A stretch of DNA of 64,000 bases, taken from contig NZ_CP129016.1 of NCBI RefSeq assembly GCF_020524085.2, positions 3,714,001-3,778,000 of the forward strand, read 5' to 3'. Source of the stretch: Halobacillus litoralis. Lineage in GTDB: Bacteria > Bacillota > Bacilli > Bacillales > Halobacillaceae. Below are positions 8,100 to 18,400 of the stretch, piece after piece. Made by a program: the position numbers and the translations under genes. The notes below the pieces were generated by a model that was given only the letters and a program-made list of their open reading frames with translations, did not search any database and was not told where the DNA came from. The number at the start of each line of letters is the position of its first letter. Position 1 is the first letter of the stretch.

Positions 8100-9290
8100 T
8101 TATGAAGCCGCCTCACTCTTTCGTTTCAGTGGCTGCTTCTTCCCGTACGTCAACGTCCGCCATAACCATTCAAGCGGACCATAACGGAACTTTTTCAACC
8201 AAGCCTTGCTTACAAAGATTTGACCCGTAAATATAACCAAAACGATCATTAAGCTACCGATCGGTGGGACATCACCATACCATCCAAAACCGACGGAATA
8301 AAAAAGGATAAAACTGATCAGCGACTGCAAGATGTAATTCGATAGAGACATCCGGCCTACCCATGTTAAAGGATGAACGATACGGGCACCAATTGATGTC
8401 TGAAACAATAGAGTAATAGATGAGACATAAAATATAGCTGAAGCTGAACCGCCGATACTATCCTGAGCCAGCTGAAACCATTCCGGACTTCCGAATAAAT
8501 GCGGCCCTGCTTTGAAAATGAGGAACAATATACCCGTCAGCACCCATACATTTTTAATGGATCGCAAATGGTCGATCGGTTTATGAAGCCATCGCTTTCG
8601 GCAAAAATACATCCCGAATAAAAACATCGGAATTAAACTTAAAGCGAGAAATGGGAGATTCCCCCATTGATTGGCATATACCCAATCCGCTAAGTTTTGA
8701 CGCCAGATATCAACAAGCGATCCGCTTCCATAGTTCACCAAGGCTTCCTGAATGGCCGGCCGGTGGACGATGCCCTGCACCTGATCCCTGACCATGTATA
8801 GCGAAAAAGTCAGTGGCAAAACAAGGAAGGCCAGCATGCCGAACGCCCAGTACAGCAACGCTTTTTCATTCACATTGAAAAAGGCCAACAAAACAAGTCC
8901 CAGGACTCCATAAGAAAGCAGAATATCCCCATGCCAGATAAGGAAAGCATGAATGAGACCGAATCCTGTAAGTACAAGGAGACGCCTGAAAATAACACGC
9001 TGGTATGAAATTTGTTTTTCTACGAGACGATCCTTCATCATTTGTATGCCAAAGCCGAACATGAAGGAAAACAGCGTATAAAAACTGGCTTGAAAGAAAA
9101 TATCAATAAAGTTCTGCACGGTATGACTGAGAGGCGATGGCCAAAATTCCGCTGCGCCACCATATAAAAAATATGGTGCGTTAAACGCAGGTACATTGAC
9201 CATAAAGATTCCGAGAATGGCGAGCCCTCTGGCCGCATCGACCCAGTCGAGCCTTTCCGATTCCCGGAGAGGCGAACCTTTCCTTTTCAT
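8100..9290 (-). CDS. DUF418 / YeiB-like membrane protein
   Basis: A 396-residue integral membrane protein. It opens with ERLDWVDAARGLAILGIFMVNVPAF, the typical start of the DUF418/YeiB family (acyltransferase-3-like fold). The C-terminal WVGRMSLSNYILQSLISFILFY and the PLEWLWRTLTYGKK end are also characteristic of DUF418. ATG at 9290 follows AGGGGG. It is first in a probable operon with the DUF2157 and GDYXXLXY genes and lies divergent to gerPA. A role in moving or modifying an envelope compound is possible but unproven. Confidence 0.82.
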   Translation of the reverse strand: MKRKGSPLRESERLDWVDAARGLAILGIFMVNVPAFNAPYFLYGGAAEFWPSPLSHTVQNFIDIFFQASFYTLFSFMFGFGIQMMKDRLVEKQISYQRVIFRRLLVLTGFGLIHAFLIWHGDILLSYGVLGLVLLAFFNVNEKALLYWAFGMLAFLVLPLTFSLYMVRDQVQGIVHRPAIQEALVNYGSGSLVDIWRQNLADWVYANQWGNLPFLALSLIPMFLFGMYFCRKRWLHKPIDHLRSIKNVWVLTGILFLIFKAGPHLFGSPEWFQLAQDSIGGSASAIFYVSSITLLFQTSIGARIVHPLTWVGRMSLSNYILQSLISFILFYSVGFGWYGDVPPIGSLMIVLVIFTGQIFVSKAWLKKFRYGPLEWLWRTLTYGKKQPLKRKSEAAS

Positions 9291-9349
9291 ATGTATTCCC
9301 CCTATGATAGTTATTTTACTTTTCTTACGTCATTTAGACAATGAAGTTT

Positions 9350-9358
9350 CATAAACTG
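9350..9358 (+). promoter_or_regulatory. Possible sigma-K -10 for the gerP operon
   Basis: CATAAACTG lies 18 bp before the gerPA start and matches CATANNNTA at all but one specified base. The matching AC -35 is not convincing. The gerP operon is sigma-K dependent in B. subtilis, so this is an inference supported by a weak match. Confidence 0.3.
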
Positions 9359-9376
9359 TAGAAAGGAGTTTTCGTT

Positions 9377-9598
9377 ATGCCAGCAAAAGTCGGAGCCGTT
9401 AAAGTCATTTCTCTTTCGTCTTCAAGTATTTTTAACATCGGTGACGTCTACAATATGGCCCCGGAAGCGACAGCAAAGACTTTTGCCGGTGGAGGTTCCT
9501 TCAATACCGGTGATGGCATCCGAATCAACATCAACCGATCGGATACGTTCATTAATGATTCCGAGTTTATTGATCAACCTATTGTAAATAATGCATAG
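9377..9598 (+). CDS. gerPA: Spore germination protein GerPA
   Basis: A 73-residue coat-associated protein needed for normal access of germinants to the inner spore. It begins MPAKVGAVKVISLSSSSIFNIGD and ends in ..DQPIVNNA, the shared pattern of GerPA and GerPF. It follows GAAAGGAG and is first in a six-gene operon of fixed order. Its position, rather than the sequence alone, decides GerPA against the paralogue GerPF. Confidence 0.9.
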   Translation: MPAKVGAVKVISLSSSSIFNIGDVYNMAPEATAKTFAGGGSFNTGDGIRININRSDTFINDSEFIDQPIVNNA

Positions 9599-9609
9599 GA
9601 GGTGTGTCT

Positions 9610-9837
9610 ATGAATCTTACTGTTCATCAGTCCATCTACATCCACATCCTAAGAATCGGCTCGGTAACGAATTCATCTGTTCTTCAAATCGGAAGCTCCG
9701 GGGTCATCCAATCAAAAGCTGATCTGTACAACACAGGTGGCTATACAGGACCTGGACCCAAAGCCCAGCCGAAAGACGGAGAGGTCACCATCCCAGAAGC
9801 AGAAGGCGGCACGCTTGTTCCACTTTCCATAACATAG
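9610..9837 (+). CDS. gerPB: Spore germination protein GerPB
   Basis: A 75-residue protein, MNLTVHQSIYIHILRIGSV.., typical of GerPB with a Pro/Gly-rich tail. I use the ATG at 9610 because AGGAGGT (9597-9603) sits 6 bases before it; a GTG six bases upstream lies too close to that site. The gene begins 11 bp after gerPA. It acts with the other GerP proteins in spore-coat permeability. Confidence 0.88.
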   Translation: MNLTVHQSIYIHILRIGSVTNSSVLQIGSSGVIQSKADLYNTGGYTGPGPKAQPKDGEVTIPEAEGGTLVPLSIT

Positions 9838-9881
9838 ATGTCCCCCTCTCTTCATAAAGATAGGTTAGGGGGTGAGCGCAC

Positions 9882-10436
9882 TTGAACCAATACAATTCAT
9901 GGCAATCGTGGATTCAGCAAATGATGAACCAGATGGAACAACAGCAGAAAATGATTGAACAATTACAAAAACAAATCGAGCAGATCCAGTCCATTGAACA
10001 CCCACCAAAGACGGTTATTGAAAAAATTGAATATAAATTTGATCAGCTGAAAATCGAGACGCTCGAAGGAACCCTGCAAATCGGACTGACTCCAAATGGA
10101 TCCGATCTCTCTGAAATCGGTGACTTATATAGCAACCAAGGGAAACAGTTACCACAAACAGATGATCAGGCCCTCCATTTTTTACAGGAATATATGGTGG
10201 CCGACATTCCAGTCTGGATGAATCAGTATTGCCGTGATCATGATATACAAGTCAGTGAGGAGCATAAAGAACGTATGATTGCAGATGTTCGTAAACAGCT
10301 GCCTCAGCGCATGGAATATTACCGTAATCAAGAGCCAGAAGCTCCACCCGAAACGCTCTTCCATCAAATTCAAACAGAAATCCAACATTCCATAGCGCAA
10401 TACTTCGAGACTCTTCAAGGAGATGATGATCGTTGA
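9882..10436 (+). CDS. gerPC: Spore germination protein GerPC
   Basis: A 184-residue protein and the largest product of the operon. The N-terminus is Gln-rich and predicted coiled coil (QMEQQQKMIEQLQKQIEQIQ), followed by LEGTLQIGLTPNG, as in GerPC. It uses a TTG start at 9882 preceded by GGGGGTGAG. Its stop overlaps the gerPD start. B. subtilis GerPC is slightly longer (about 205 aa). Confidence 0.9.
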   Translation: MNQYNSWQSWIQQMMNQMEQQQKMIEQLQKQIEQIQSIEHPPKTVIEKIEYKFDQLKIETLEGTLQIGLTPNGSDLSEIGDLYSNQGKQLPQTDDQALHFLQEYMVADIPVWMNQYCRDHDIQVSEEHKERMIADVRKQLPQRMEYYRNQEPEAPPETLFHQIQTEIQHSIAQYFETLQGDDDR

Positions 10437-10636
10437 ATCATATTGTACACAACTATGGCCTGCACGTAGGGAACATCCGCGTGACAGGCGTTTCTGGTTC
10501 ATCCGTCTTTTTGATTGGAGATAATAAAACCATCCGTCTTCAATCTTTCTTTGACACCCCTCCTGAATCTCTGATTATAGGTCCTTTTGAAAATGTTGAA
10601 GAAGATTCTAATGTGGAGATGGAACCAAATGATTAA
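10433..10636 (+). CDS. gerPD: Spore germination protein GerPD
   Basis: A 67-residue protein, MNHIVHNYGLHVGNIRVTGVSGSSVFLIGD.., matching the GerPD pattern. TTG at 10433 overlaps the gerPC TGA by four bases, which implies coupled translation. GGAGATGATGATCG provides the ribosome binding site inside gerPC. It lies in the conserved fourth position of the operon. Confidence 0.85.
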   Translation: MNHIVHNYGLHVGNIRVTGVSGSSVFLIGDNKTIRLQSFFDTPPESLIIGPFENVEEDSNVEMEPND

Positions 10637-11000
10637 GAGGATGGTTTACACGCAGAGCGTTGACATTACGTCTGTGCTTATTGGCTCCATCGTTGATATC
10701 GGCGATGTTTACCGTGCCGCTCCATCTTCAAAAGTTTTGGCTGTACAAAAAGAAGAATTAGAATTCAAAGCTGACATTTATGATTTCGAGGATTTCCCTA
10801 TCTTTTCACAAGAGAGCTCCCCCCCGTTACCTCCTGTTCAAATTAACTCTTTCCATTATCAAAACCGTCCCATTGAAGTGGATCATGTGCGTATCCTCGG
10901 GGTCTCAACGGCTGGGATCTTCCAAATTGGGGGCATCGACCATATCGACGCACTCAATTACACAAAACACTTCCGCATTCTGCAAGAGGATGAACAATAG
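10629..11000 (+). CDS. gerPE: Spore germination protein GerPE
   Basis: About 123 residues with SVDITSVLIGSIVDIGD near the start and the related VDHVRILGVSTAGIFQIGG near the end, so it holds two GerP-type motifs. I choose ATG at 10629, which overlaps the end of gerPD by eight bases and follows TGGAGATGG. An in-frame ATG at 10641 is possible. Fifth gene of the operon. Confidence 0.82.
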   Translation: MIKRMVYTQSVDITSVLIGSIVDIGDVYRAAPSSKVLAVQKEELEFKADIYDFEDFPIFSQESSPPLPPVQINSFHYQNRPIEVDHVRILGVSTAGIFQIGGIDHIDALNYTKHFRILQEDEQ

Positions 11001-11063
11001 CTGCCCATCATGCATACCTTAAGACTATAATGCTTGAATCGCACCAAAAAGGAGGCGATTGCG

Positions 11064-11282
11064 ATGCCGGCTATTGTCGGACCCATCAGTATTAACAGCG
11101 TCGGTGGTGGTGTAGTTAACTTTGGAGATTCTTTCTATCTGTCCCCGAAATCTACAGGCAAAACGAATGCCGGATCGGGAGCTTTGAACACTGGAAACTG
11201 GATCATTACGAATAACGGTCTGAGCTCTACGAACCCATTTGACCCAGACGTTGCCGATCAAAATATCACAGCAAATGCTTAG
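11064..11282 (+). CDS. gerPF: Spore germination protein GerPF
   Basis: A 72-residue protein, MPAIVGPISINSVGGGVVNFGDSFYLSPKS, nearly identical in pattern to B. subtilis GerPF and paralogous to the first gene, gerPA. ATG at 11064 follows AAAGGAGG by nine bases; an upstream in-frame TTG lacks a site. It ends the operon ahead of a clear terminator. Confidence 0.92.
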   Translation: MPAIVGPISINSVGGGVVNFGDSFYLSPKSTGKTNAGSGALNTGNWIITNNGLSSTNPFDPDVADQNITANA

Positions 11283-11290
11283 AGGTAGTG

Positions 11291-11320
11291 AAGCGTCCTT
11301 GTTCGTAAGGGCGCTTTTTT
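11291..11320 (+). terminator. gerP operon terminator
   Basis: AAGCGTCCTT pairs with AAGGGCGCTT (one G-T pair), loop GTTCGT, then TTTTTT. Confidence 0.85.
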
Positions 11321-11342
11321 GTTCTTTCGTTTGCCGTTTTGA

Positions 11343-11426
11343 GTTAAGTCACTTTTCCTCAGCGTTAGGGCGCTTTCCACTCGCGTTAAGTCACTTTCCT
11401 TCGGCGTTTGGGCACTTTCTTGCAAT
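11343..11426. repeat. Four tandem 21-bp degenerate repeats
   Basis: Units begin at 11343, 11364, 11385 and 11406 with an exact 21-base period; units 1 and 3 share GTTAAGTCACTTT. One frame reads as a seven-residue repeat (LSHFSSA-LGRFPLA-LSHFPSA-FGHFLAI), but it has no ribosome binding site or conserved start, so I treat this as noncoding repeat DNA between gerPF and yisB. Confidence 0.75.
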
Positions 11427-11475
11427 CTGTTATTCCTGTTCATGTGTTTATGAAGGTATGCTGCACTGCCTCCCG

Positions 11476-11504
11476 AAAAAAGAAACCGGACGCATGTCCG
11501 GTTT
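11476..11504 (-). terminator. yisB terminator
   Basis: AGAAACCGGAC/GTCCGGTTTCT stem (11481-11504) with an A6 tract on the left, i.e. T-rich downstream on the minus strand. Confidence 0.8.
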
Positions 11505-11506
11505 CT

Positions 11507-11794
11507 TCACTTCCTTTTTCTTCGATTCGATTTTCTTGTCGTTATTTTCTTCTCCGGGTCCTGCTTTTTCACCCATCGTAAATACTTCATCATATCCGGG
11601 TGGTCTTTCAAACGTTCGACACTATGATAAAAAGCAGCCAGTTCTTCATTTGTAAATAATGCATGAATCTGACGATGACAAGCACTGCACAGCATCGCCG
11701 TCGGTCCTTCCACGCCACCGTATTGTTTCGGTATTAAGTGATGTTCTGTCGTCTTGACCGGTGAGCGCGAACATAAATCACAGGTCTCTCCCAT
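11507..11794 (-). CDS. yisB: HNH endonuclease family protein YisB
   Basis: A small HNH nuclease-fold protein with two zinc-type CxxC pairs (CDLCSRSP and CSACHRQIHALFTNEELA) around the EHHLIPKQYGG core, where the paired His is the expected catalytic centre. I take the ATG at 11794 (95 aa) because GGAGGT lies 8 bases before it. An upstream ATG at 11827 would add 11 residues and overlap addA by 50 bases. It follows addA with a 17-bp overlap; B. subtilis yisB also sits beside addAB. Its DNA target is unknown. Confidence 0.82.
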   Translation of the reverse strand: MGETCDLCSRSPVKTTEHHLIPKQYGGVEGPTAMLCSACHRQIHALFTNEELAAFYHSVERLKDHPDMMKYLRWVKKQDPEKKITTRKSNRRKRK

Positions 11795-14700
11795 GAGTAT
11801 CGACCTCCACCATGAAGGATCCTTCAAAGAAATACAAACAACTCTTGCGGACAGGCTGCTTCCAAATCTTTTCGAGAGCCGTTTGGTACAAGCTTAATTG
11901 TGTTCGGTACCTGTCCGCCAATTTCGCTGCTGCATCGTCTGCACCTTCAGGAATCGCATCCGATTTATAATCGAGAATCATCCAGCCATCTTCATATGGA
12001 ATCATAGCGTCAATGACACCTTGAATGAAAACCTGCTCCTCCGTTGTTTCTTCCCAGTCTGCGTAAACCTCATCGGCAGGCAAAGTCAAACTGAATGGAA
12101 CTTCACGTTCAATCTGATCCGTTTGTAATACATATTGCCCTATATCGGTTTGGAAAAAGTCCGCCACGGCATGACAGTCAATCACATCAGCTTCTTCGCG
12201 CCGGAGTACTTCCTTGAGAACCAAGTGCTCCACGTACTCCTCCACTTCCTCGCTCGTCCAGGGTTTTGTAAAAGGCAGATGTTGCATGACGGTGTGCATC
12301 GCTGTTCCGCGTTCCGCTGCACTCATCTGTTTTTCCTCCTGCATGAAACGAGGGCGTTTAACGATTGGTGCACGGTAAGGGACGAGCAGCTGGTCGCTTG
12401 AGTATTCGTCCTTCGTCTCACGCTGACGTTTGATTTCAGTCACGGTCTGCTTGGCTCTGGTGTGAGCTGCTTTGACATGAGGGTACACAAAGTCGAGGCG
12501 TTTCACATAGGATTCATCCACCTCATCAGAAACCGCAACCGGTTTCCATTCCTCAACCGCGTGCTGCAGCTGTTCATCCCGTTTTTCTTTCACTTCGTCA
12601 AGGACACTAAATTCACTTCCATGAGCAATGTGCACCCGCCATTGAGATTCGTCATAGTGAATTTCTTCAGCCGTCATCACTTCCACATCTCCCCGAAGGT
12701 CCATTGTGTGCTGATGACGAATTAACGAGGGACCGACCCAATCAAGGTAAGATTTTGCCTCCAAACGATCGTGTGGTGGGAGCACCCAGTCACGGGCATC
12801 CACAAAGTTCTGCCATTTCTCCTGTTTCTTTTCAAAAGAAGCGACATTGCCGACCATGACAAGCTTCTCCTTCGCTCTTGTCAATGCTACGTATAAGACT
12901 CTCATTTCCTCCGCTAAAAGTTCGCGCCGTTTGGCTTCTTTCAACGCGTGATAAGCAAGCGTCGGGTACATGAGCCTTTTTTCTGGGTTGATATAGCGTG
13001 AGCCGAACCCGTAATCTTTATGCAGTAAGTATCGGTTCTTCAAGTCCATCATATTGAACTGCTTGTCCATGGATCCAAGAATGACGACAGGGAACTCAAG
13101 TCCCTTACTTTTGTGAATGGTCATGATCCGGACCACATCTTCCTGCTCACCAAGGGCACGGGCCGCTCCGAGATCATCCCCTCTTTCTTCCATCCGCTCA
13201 ATAAACCGAAGAAAGCGGAACAGCCCGCGGAAAGAGGTGGCTTCATAGGAGCGGGCACGATCGTACAAAGCCCTTAAATTCGCCTGACGCTGACGCCCTC
13301 CCGGCATTCCACCGACAAAGTCGTAGTAGCCCGTTTCACGGAAAATGTCCCAAATGAGTTCAGATAAAGCTCCTTGACGCGCCCGTTCCCGAAAGCTTTT
13401 CAACAGTCCCAGGAATTCGTCCACTTTCCGCCCTAGTTCATCCTTGGCTGTATAAGCCTGCATCGCTTCGTAATAGGTCGCGCGCTTCTTTGCAAGACGA
13501 ATTTGTGCAAGCTCATCTTCATTTAGACCTACAATCGGCGATTTGAGCACAGAGGCAAGCGGGATATCCTGCATCGGGTTATCGATTACTTTGAGGAGGC
13601 TGAGCATTACTTTGATCTCAATCGCTTCGAAATATCCGGTAGAGAGCTCTGCATAAATCGGGATGCCTTGCTGCTTCAGTTCGTCCAGAATGGTCGAAGC
13701 CCACGTCATCGAACGCATCAGGATCACGATGTCCCGGTATTGTAATGGACGCTTCGTCCCGGTTTCTTTATCCACGACTTGAAGAGGTTCCGCGTCTTCA
13801 TACCCCAGCCATTTGCGAATCATCTTCCCATAGGCGCGAGCTTCGAGCTGGGCTTTTTCTAAATCCTTATAAGCCTCATCCTCTTCACTGTCGCTTTCCT
13901 GTGATTCCCTGTCAATAAGGAAAAGCTCCGCATCAGCATCATCAGCTGTTAATTCATCATAGATTTTGTTGCTGTAAATGAGCTCCGCTTCCTTTTCATA
14001 CTCCATCTCTCCGACTTCTTCATCAAGCACCTGACGGAAAATATAGTTCGTTGCATCCAGTACTTGTTTACGGCTTCGGAAGTTACGAGCCAGATCAATA
14101 CGCTCCCCCTCATTTTCATCATTTCCGTAAAGCTTGTACTTGTTTAAAAATAAGGAGGGTTCTGCATGCCTGAACCGGTAGATACTCTGTTTCACATCTC
14201 CCACCATAAATAAGTGGCCGGCACCTTTTCCTTCCGTCAAAAGTCGAAGTAAGGTTTCATGGACAAGGTTCGTATCTTGATATTCATCAATTAACACTTC
14301 TGAAAACTGCTTTTGGAAACTTTCCGCAACCTGAGAAGGCACAAGGTCCACAGGAGTCGCTGTATCATCAAGCAATATATGCAGGCAATAGTGCTCCAAG
14401 TCTGAAAAATCGACGATCGCTTTTTCTTTTTTCAACTGTTCGTATCGCTCTTTAAAATCTTTCACGATGACGGCAAGCTGTTCCATGACGGGATGCAGGT
14501 CCTGCATATCCTTCAAATAACTTTCCAGCGAACGTGAGAACCATTCATCACGAACCTCATTCCACCGTTTCTTATAACGGTCCCGAATCTTTTTCGCCTT
14601 TTCTTTCTTATCTGCATTACAGTCCATTTTCTTTCGAGATAGCGTGGCGAATTTCTGTCCAGCCATAAAACTTTGCATCTCTGACCAGGAATGAGCAAGT

Positions 14701-15497
14701 GCTCCTTTTGCCTGCTGGATCAGCTCAAGGTCCGACTCTGCCGTTTCCGCATAAGCATAGGGGCCATCCGGTTCTCGTGTGAGTTCCAAGACTTGCCGGG
14801 CTTCTGTTTCCATCGCTTTCAGCTGACTGATCACTTCCTGTTTCAACAGGTTGAGCCATGGCAGGTCCACCTCACTCTCAACATCGGCCACGTTGTACAT
14901 GTCTACCATTTGATCGATCCAGGCATCCGGCCACGGGTTTTGCGTCGCGAACGTATACAAATCAAGCACTAATTTTTCTACATCCAAGTCACTCCGGTCG
15001 CTTGAAAACCTTTCAACCACATCGAAGAAGCGCTGCTGCTCTTCGCCTTCTTTCCCGTACCAGTCCTCAAACAGCTCCTCAAGAACCTCCTGCTGAATCA
15101 AGTCCGATTCGACCGTATCGGCAATTCTAAATCCAGGGTCAAGATCAAGCAAGTAGGCATAGCGACGCACCACTTCCATACAGAACGAATGGAGCGTGGA
15201 GATGGAAGCGTTTTGCAGCAAGGACAGCTGCTTTTTCAAATGGTGGGAGCCTGGATTTTCTTCTAAAGCCTTCGCCAATGCCTGGCCCACACGATTCCTC
15301 ATCTCCTGTGCCGCGGCATTCGTAAACGTCACCACAAGCAAGGAGTCGATATCGACAGGGTCATCTTTATGAAGGAGCTTTTGAATAATCCGCTCGACGA
15401 GAACCGCTGTCTTCCCCGAGCCAGCCGCCGCAGCCACGAGGATGTTCGATCCATGCGAATAGATCGCCCGCTCCTGTTCTTTTGTCCAACTGACCAT
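11778..15497 (-). CDS. addA: ATP-dependent helicase/nuclease subunit A (AddA)
   Basis: A 1239-residue subunit of the AddAB double-strand-break resection enzyme. The N-terminal superfamily 1 (UvrD-like) helicase has Walker A AAAGSGKTAVLV (about 22-33), the DEYQDTN box, GDVKQSIYRFR and MTIHKSKGLEFPVV. A C-terminal RecB-type nuclease follows, with AERGTAMHTVMQH and the catalytic ILDYKSD. It starts in a TAATG overlap with the addB stop, so the subunits are translationally coupled. Length agrees with B. subtilis AddA (about 1232 aa). Function is confident. Confidence 0.97.
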   Translation of the reverse strand: MVSWTKEQERAIYSHGSNILVAAAAGSGKTAVLVERIIQKLLHKDDPVDIDSLLVVTFTNAAAQEMRNRVGQALAKALEENPGSHHLKKQLSLLQNASISTLHSFCMEVVRRYAYLLDLDPGFRIADTVESDLIQQEVLEELFEDWYGKEGEEQQRFFDVVERFSSDRSDLDVEKLVLDLYTFATQNPWPDAWIDQMVDMYNVADVESEVDLPWLNLLKQEVISQLKAMETEARQVLELTREPDGPYAYAETAESDLELIQQAKGALAHSWSEMQSFMAGQKFATLSRKKMDCNADKKEKAKKIRDRYKKRWNEVRDEWFSRSLESYLKDMQDLHPVMEQLAVIVKDFKERYEQLKKEKAIVDFSDLEHYCLHILLDDTATPVDLVPSQVAESFQKQFSEVLIDEYQDTNLVHETLLRLLTEGKGAGHLFMVGDVKQSIYRFRHAEPSLFLNKYKLYGNDENEGERIDLARNFRSRKQVLDATNYIFRQVLDEEVGEMEYEKEAELIYSNKIYDELTADDADAELFLIDRESQESDSEEDEAYKDLEKAQLEARAYGKMIRKWLGYEDAEPLQVVDKETGTKRPLQYRDIVILMRSMTWASTILDELKQQGIPIYAELSTGYFEAIEIKVMLSLLKVIDNPMQDIPLASVLKSPIVGLNEDELAQIRLAKKRATYYEAMQAYTAKDELGRKVDEFLGLLKSFRERARQGALSELIWDIFRETGYYDFVGGMPGGRQRQANLRALYDRARSYEATSFRGLFRFLRFIERMEERGDDLGAARALGEQEDVVRIMTIHKSKGLEFPVVILGSMDKQFNMMDLKNRYLLHKDYGFGSRYINPEKRLMYPTLAYHALKEAKRRELLAEEMRVLYVALTRAKEKLVMVGNVASFEKKQEKWQNFVDARDWVLPPHDRLEAKSYLDWVGPSLIRHQHTMDLRGDVEVMTAEEIHYDESQWRVHIAHGSEFSVLDEVKEKRDEQLQHAVEEWKPVAVSDEVDESYVKRLDFVYPHVKAAHTRAKQTVTEIKRQRETKDEYSSDQLLVPYRAPIVKRPRFMQEEKQMSAAERGTAMHTVMQHLPFTKPWTSEEVEEYVEHLVLKEVLRREEADVIDCHAVADFFQTDIGQYVLQTDQIEREVPFSLTLPADEVYADWEETTEEQVFIQGVIDAMIPYEDGWMILDYKSDAIPEGADDAAAKLADRYRTQLSLYQTALEKIWKQPVRKSCLYFFEGSFMVEVDTHGRDL

Positions 15498-18400
15498 TAT
15501 GCATCCTCCTTCCCTTTCGTCAGTCTCTCCAGAACATCTTCATCTTTCATGTCCTGCAGTTTCCGGTAGTTGTGTTCTTCTAATGTCGGGTCGAACTGAC
15601 AGACAGATCGGTACGAACAAAATTCACAGGCGACCTGCTGGTTTTTCTGAAACGGATCAAGATCGACAGCTCCGTCCGTTATTCTCGTGCCCGCTTCTGT
15701 CATCAACCCGCGGATGTACTGTTTCAGTTGTTCGAAACGCTCCTCATCCGCTGTTTTTGAACTCTTATAAAATCCACCCTTTGCTTTCAAAGCGGCAGGC
15801 ACGATTTGGCTGTATCCCTTTTCAAGACCTGTATCCATCATTTGAACGACACGTTCATTTTCTAGAAGCAGCCCTTGCATTTTGAACTTCTTGAAAATCT
15901 CTTCTTCAATCTGCTCATCTTTAAGTAGCTGTTTCCCTGTAATCATCGGGTTGTGCACATGGAAATAAAGCACGCCTCCAGGGGTTGCATTTTTTCCGAG
16001 CCAATGTTCAGCGTTGGTCAGTACAACGTCTAAATAAGCGAGCATCTGCAGCGACAAACCATAAAAAACGTCAACGAGACTCAAGCCTTTGCTGCTTGAT
16101 TTGTAATCAATGATCCTCAAAAATAAATCTTCTTCTGAAAGAGCTTTATCGACACGGTCAATACGTCCACGGAGCATAAGTTCATATCCATTCGGCAAGT
16201 TGAAAGACAATGGAGGCAGTTTCGCATCACCACCGGTCCCGAAGCCAAGCTCCAGACCAACAGGGGAAAATTGACTACTCCTAGCCTGCTCACTGAGAAC
16301 GAACGTCGCTCGTGCAATGACTTGCTGCAGCTTCTTCTGAATATATTGATAGCGGTTCGAACTCTTTAAGATTTGATTTTGTAAGATTGGTGCCAGTGTA
16401 TGGGTCGCTTTTTCTGCATAGAGGTTCGTCTCCTGACGATTTAATTGAGAAAAGTCACGTCCTTCAGCCTGAACCCACTCCGTGATTTGCTTGAGCGCTT
16501 CGTGGAAGAGCTGACCGATGTCAGGGGCATCCAACTTATAAGTTCTTCGTTCTTCAAGCCCGAGACTGTGCTGAGCGAAATACTGATACGAACAACGATG
16601 ATACGTCTCGAGTCGCGAGACACTCGTTTTCACTTGTTTATCAAACAGCTTCCCTGTCGTCTCTTTTGAAAGAGGCACCGGTTTATTTTTGTAAAAAAGG
16701 CTCTGCAATACACGATTCGTCAATCCATGGGAAGATTCGTGCACAATATACCAGTTCAACAATTCCCACCAGACCGGCTGCATCTTATATCCTTTCAAAT
16801 AGCGGGCAAACTGCGAGGTGAGTGCCGACCTCGTCTTTTGCGGATTCGTAATGAACCGTTCCGCTTCGTACAAATCATCAGGATCCTGTAAAAGCACATG
16901 CTCCTGCGTATTGGGGAACAACTCTTCGATCCGTTGGATGAGGGTTGCCGGAACCTTAGACTTCCCTTCTTCGTTACTGAGCGGATAGCTGATCCACAAT
17001 TGATCTGCGGGCATCGTCAGAGCCAAGTAAACATAAAAACGATCATCCAGCAGCTGGCGATTACTTCCATCGGCAAGCTGAATGCCGTGCTCCGCAAGCA
17101 AGGAACGCTCCTGTTCGGAAATCATGCCATCACTTGGCGGCTTCATCGGCCACATTCCATCGGTGACGCCGAGAAGGAACGCCGCTTTAATCCCTGTCAT
17201 CCTTGAACGGTCGACACTTCCAACGATCACATGGTCCATACTTGGCGGAACGTGGGCGAATGTCAGAGATTCCAAACCACTATCGATGGTACTACGGAAG
17301 ACTTGGAGCGACATTTTTTCATCACCAGCCATTTCCACCATTTCATCGAGCAATTGCAGGAAATCATCCCATACTTGCGCCTGTTCACGCCCCCGCTCAA
17401 TTTCCCCTTTTTCATCATAAAACGTACGCCAGGACTCGAGTTGATCCGGAACACGCAGACCTTCCAGCCATAAATAAATGACCCGTGCCCGTTCTTCAAT
17501 CGTTTTGGCTGTCCTAAGCTCTTCATCAAACGGCTGCAGCGCTTGGCTCACTTGGTCACGGTACGCATTGATCCGGGTTTGTTTCGCTTTTTCTTCATCC
17601 GTTTGTGCAGACTGTTCAAATCCACGAAAGCGCTGGTAAATCCAGGGCTCATCTGAAAACCATTGACTGCGCGCCCGTATGCCGTACTCCAGTACGTAAT
17701 TCTCCAGTTCGTCAATCGCATCTTCATTCAATGGATGCCTGCGGTCTGTCGCTGGAATAAAGCCGGTTTTTAATAGTCGAAAAACAGCATCATAACGGAA
17801 ATTCCCTTCCACAACATCAAGACCAGAACGGACGAGTTCAATCATGGGATGGTTGAGCATCGTCCTTTTTTCATCGATGAACACCGGGATATCATAATCA
17901 TCAAAGAGTGTTTCAATCAGACTATGGTAAACGTCCGGCTCACGCATCAAAATGGCTATATCCTTATAACGATAGCCGTGATCACGAACGAGATGAAGAA
18001 TCTCCTGTGCCACCCCTTCGACTTCTGCACGAGGATGAACCGCTTCTGCAATCTGAATCGGTACTTTTCCTTCAAACGGATCTGCCGGCCTTACATCATA
18101 ATACTTTTCCAAATGTAGAAAGGCGGGCTGGTCTTTCATACGACCTGAGGTATGGTCAAGCACCTCCGTATCTTCCAGCCGGACCCCCGCTTCCTCAGCC
18201 ACCTTTTTCAGGTCAAGGTACGTTTGTTTCGTTTCATGAAAAAGGTCAAGCTCAGGATTTTCTTCTCCTGCCGGTTCTTCTGTCGTCAAGGTAACATGAA
18301 CCGTCTTCACCTTTCTCAGAAGAGTTTCAATGACTTGATACTCCTGAGGCGTAAAGCTGTGGAACCCGTCGATGTACACTTCTGCGCCTTCTAAAAAAGA

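Noticed and set aside
11239..11655. 138-codon frame through the 21-bp repeats and into yisB
   Set aside because: No ribosome site, crosses two terminators and the antisense of yisB.
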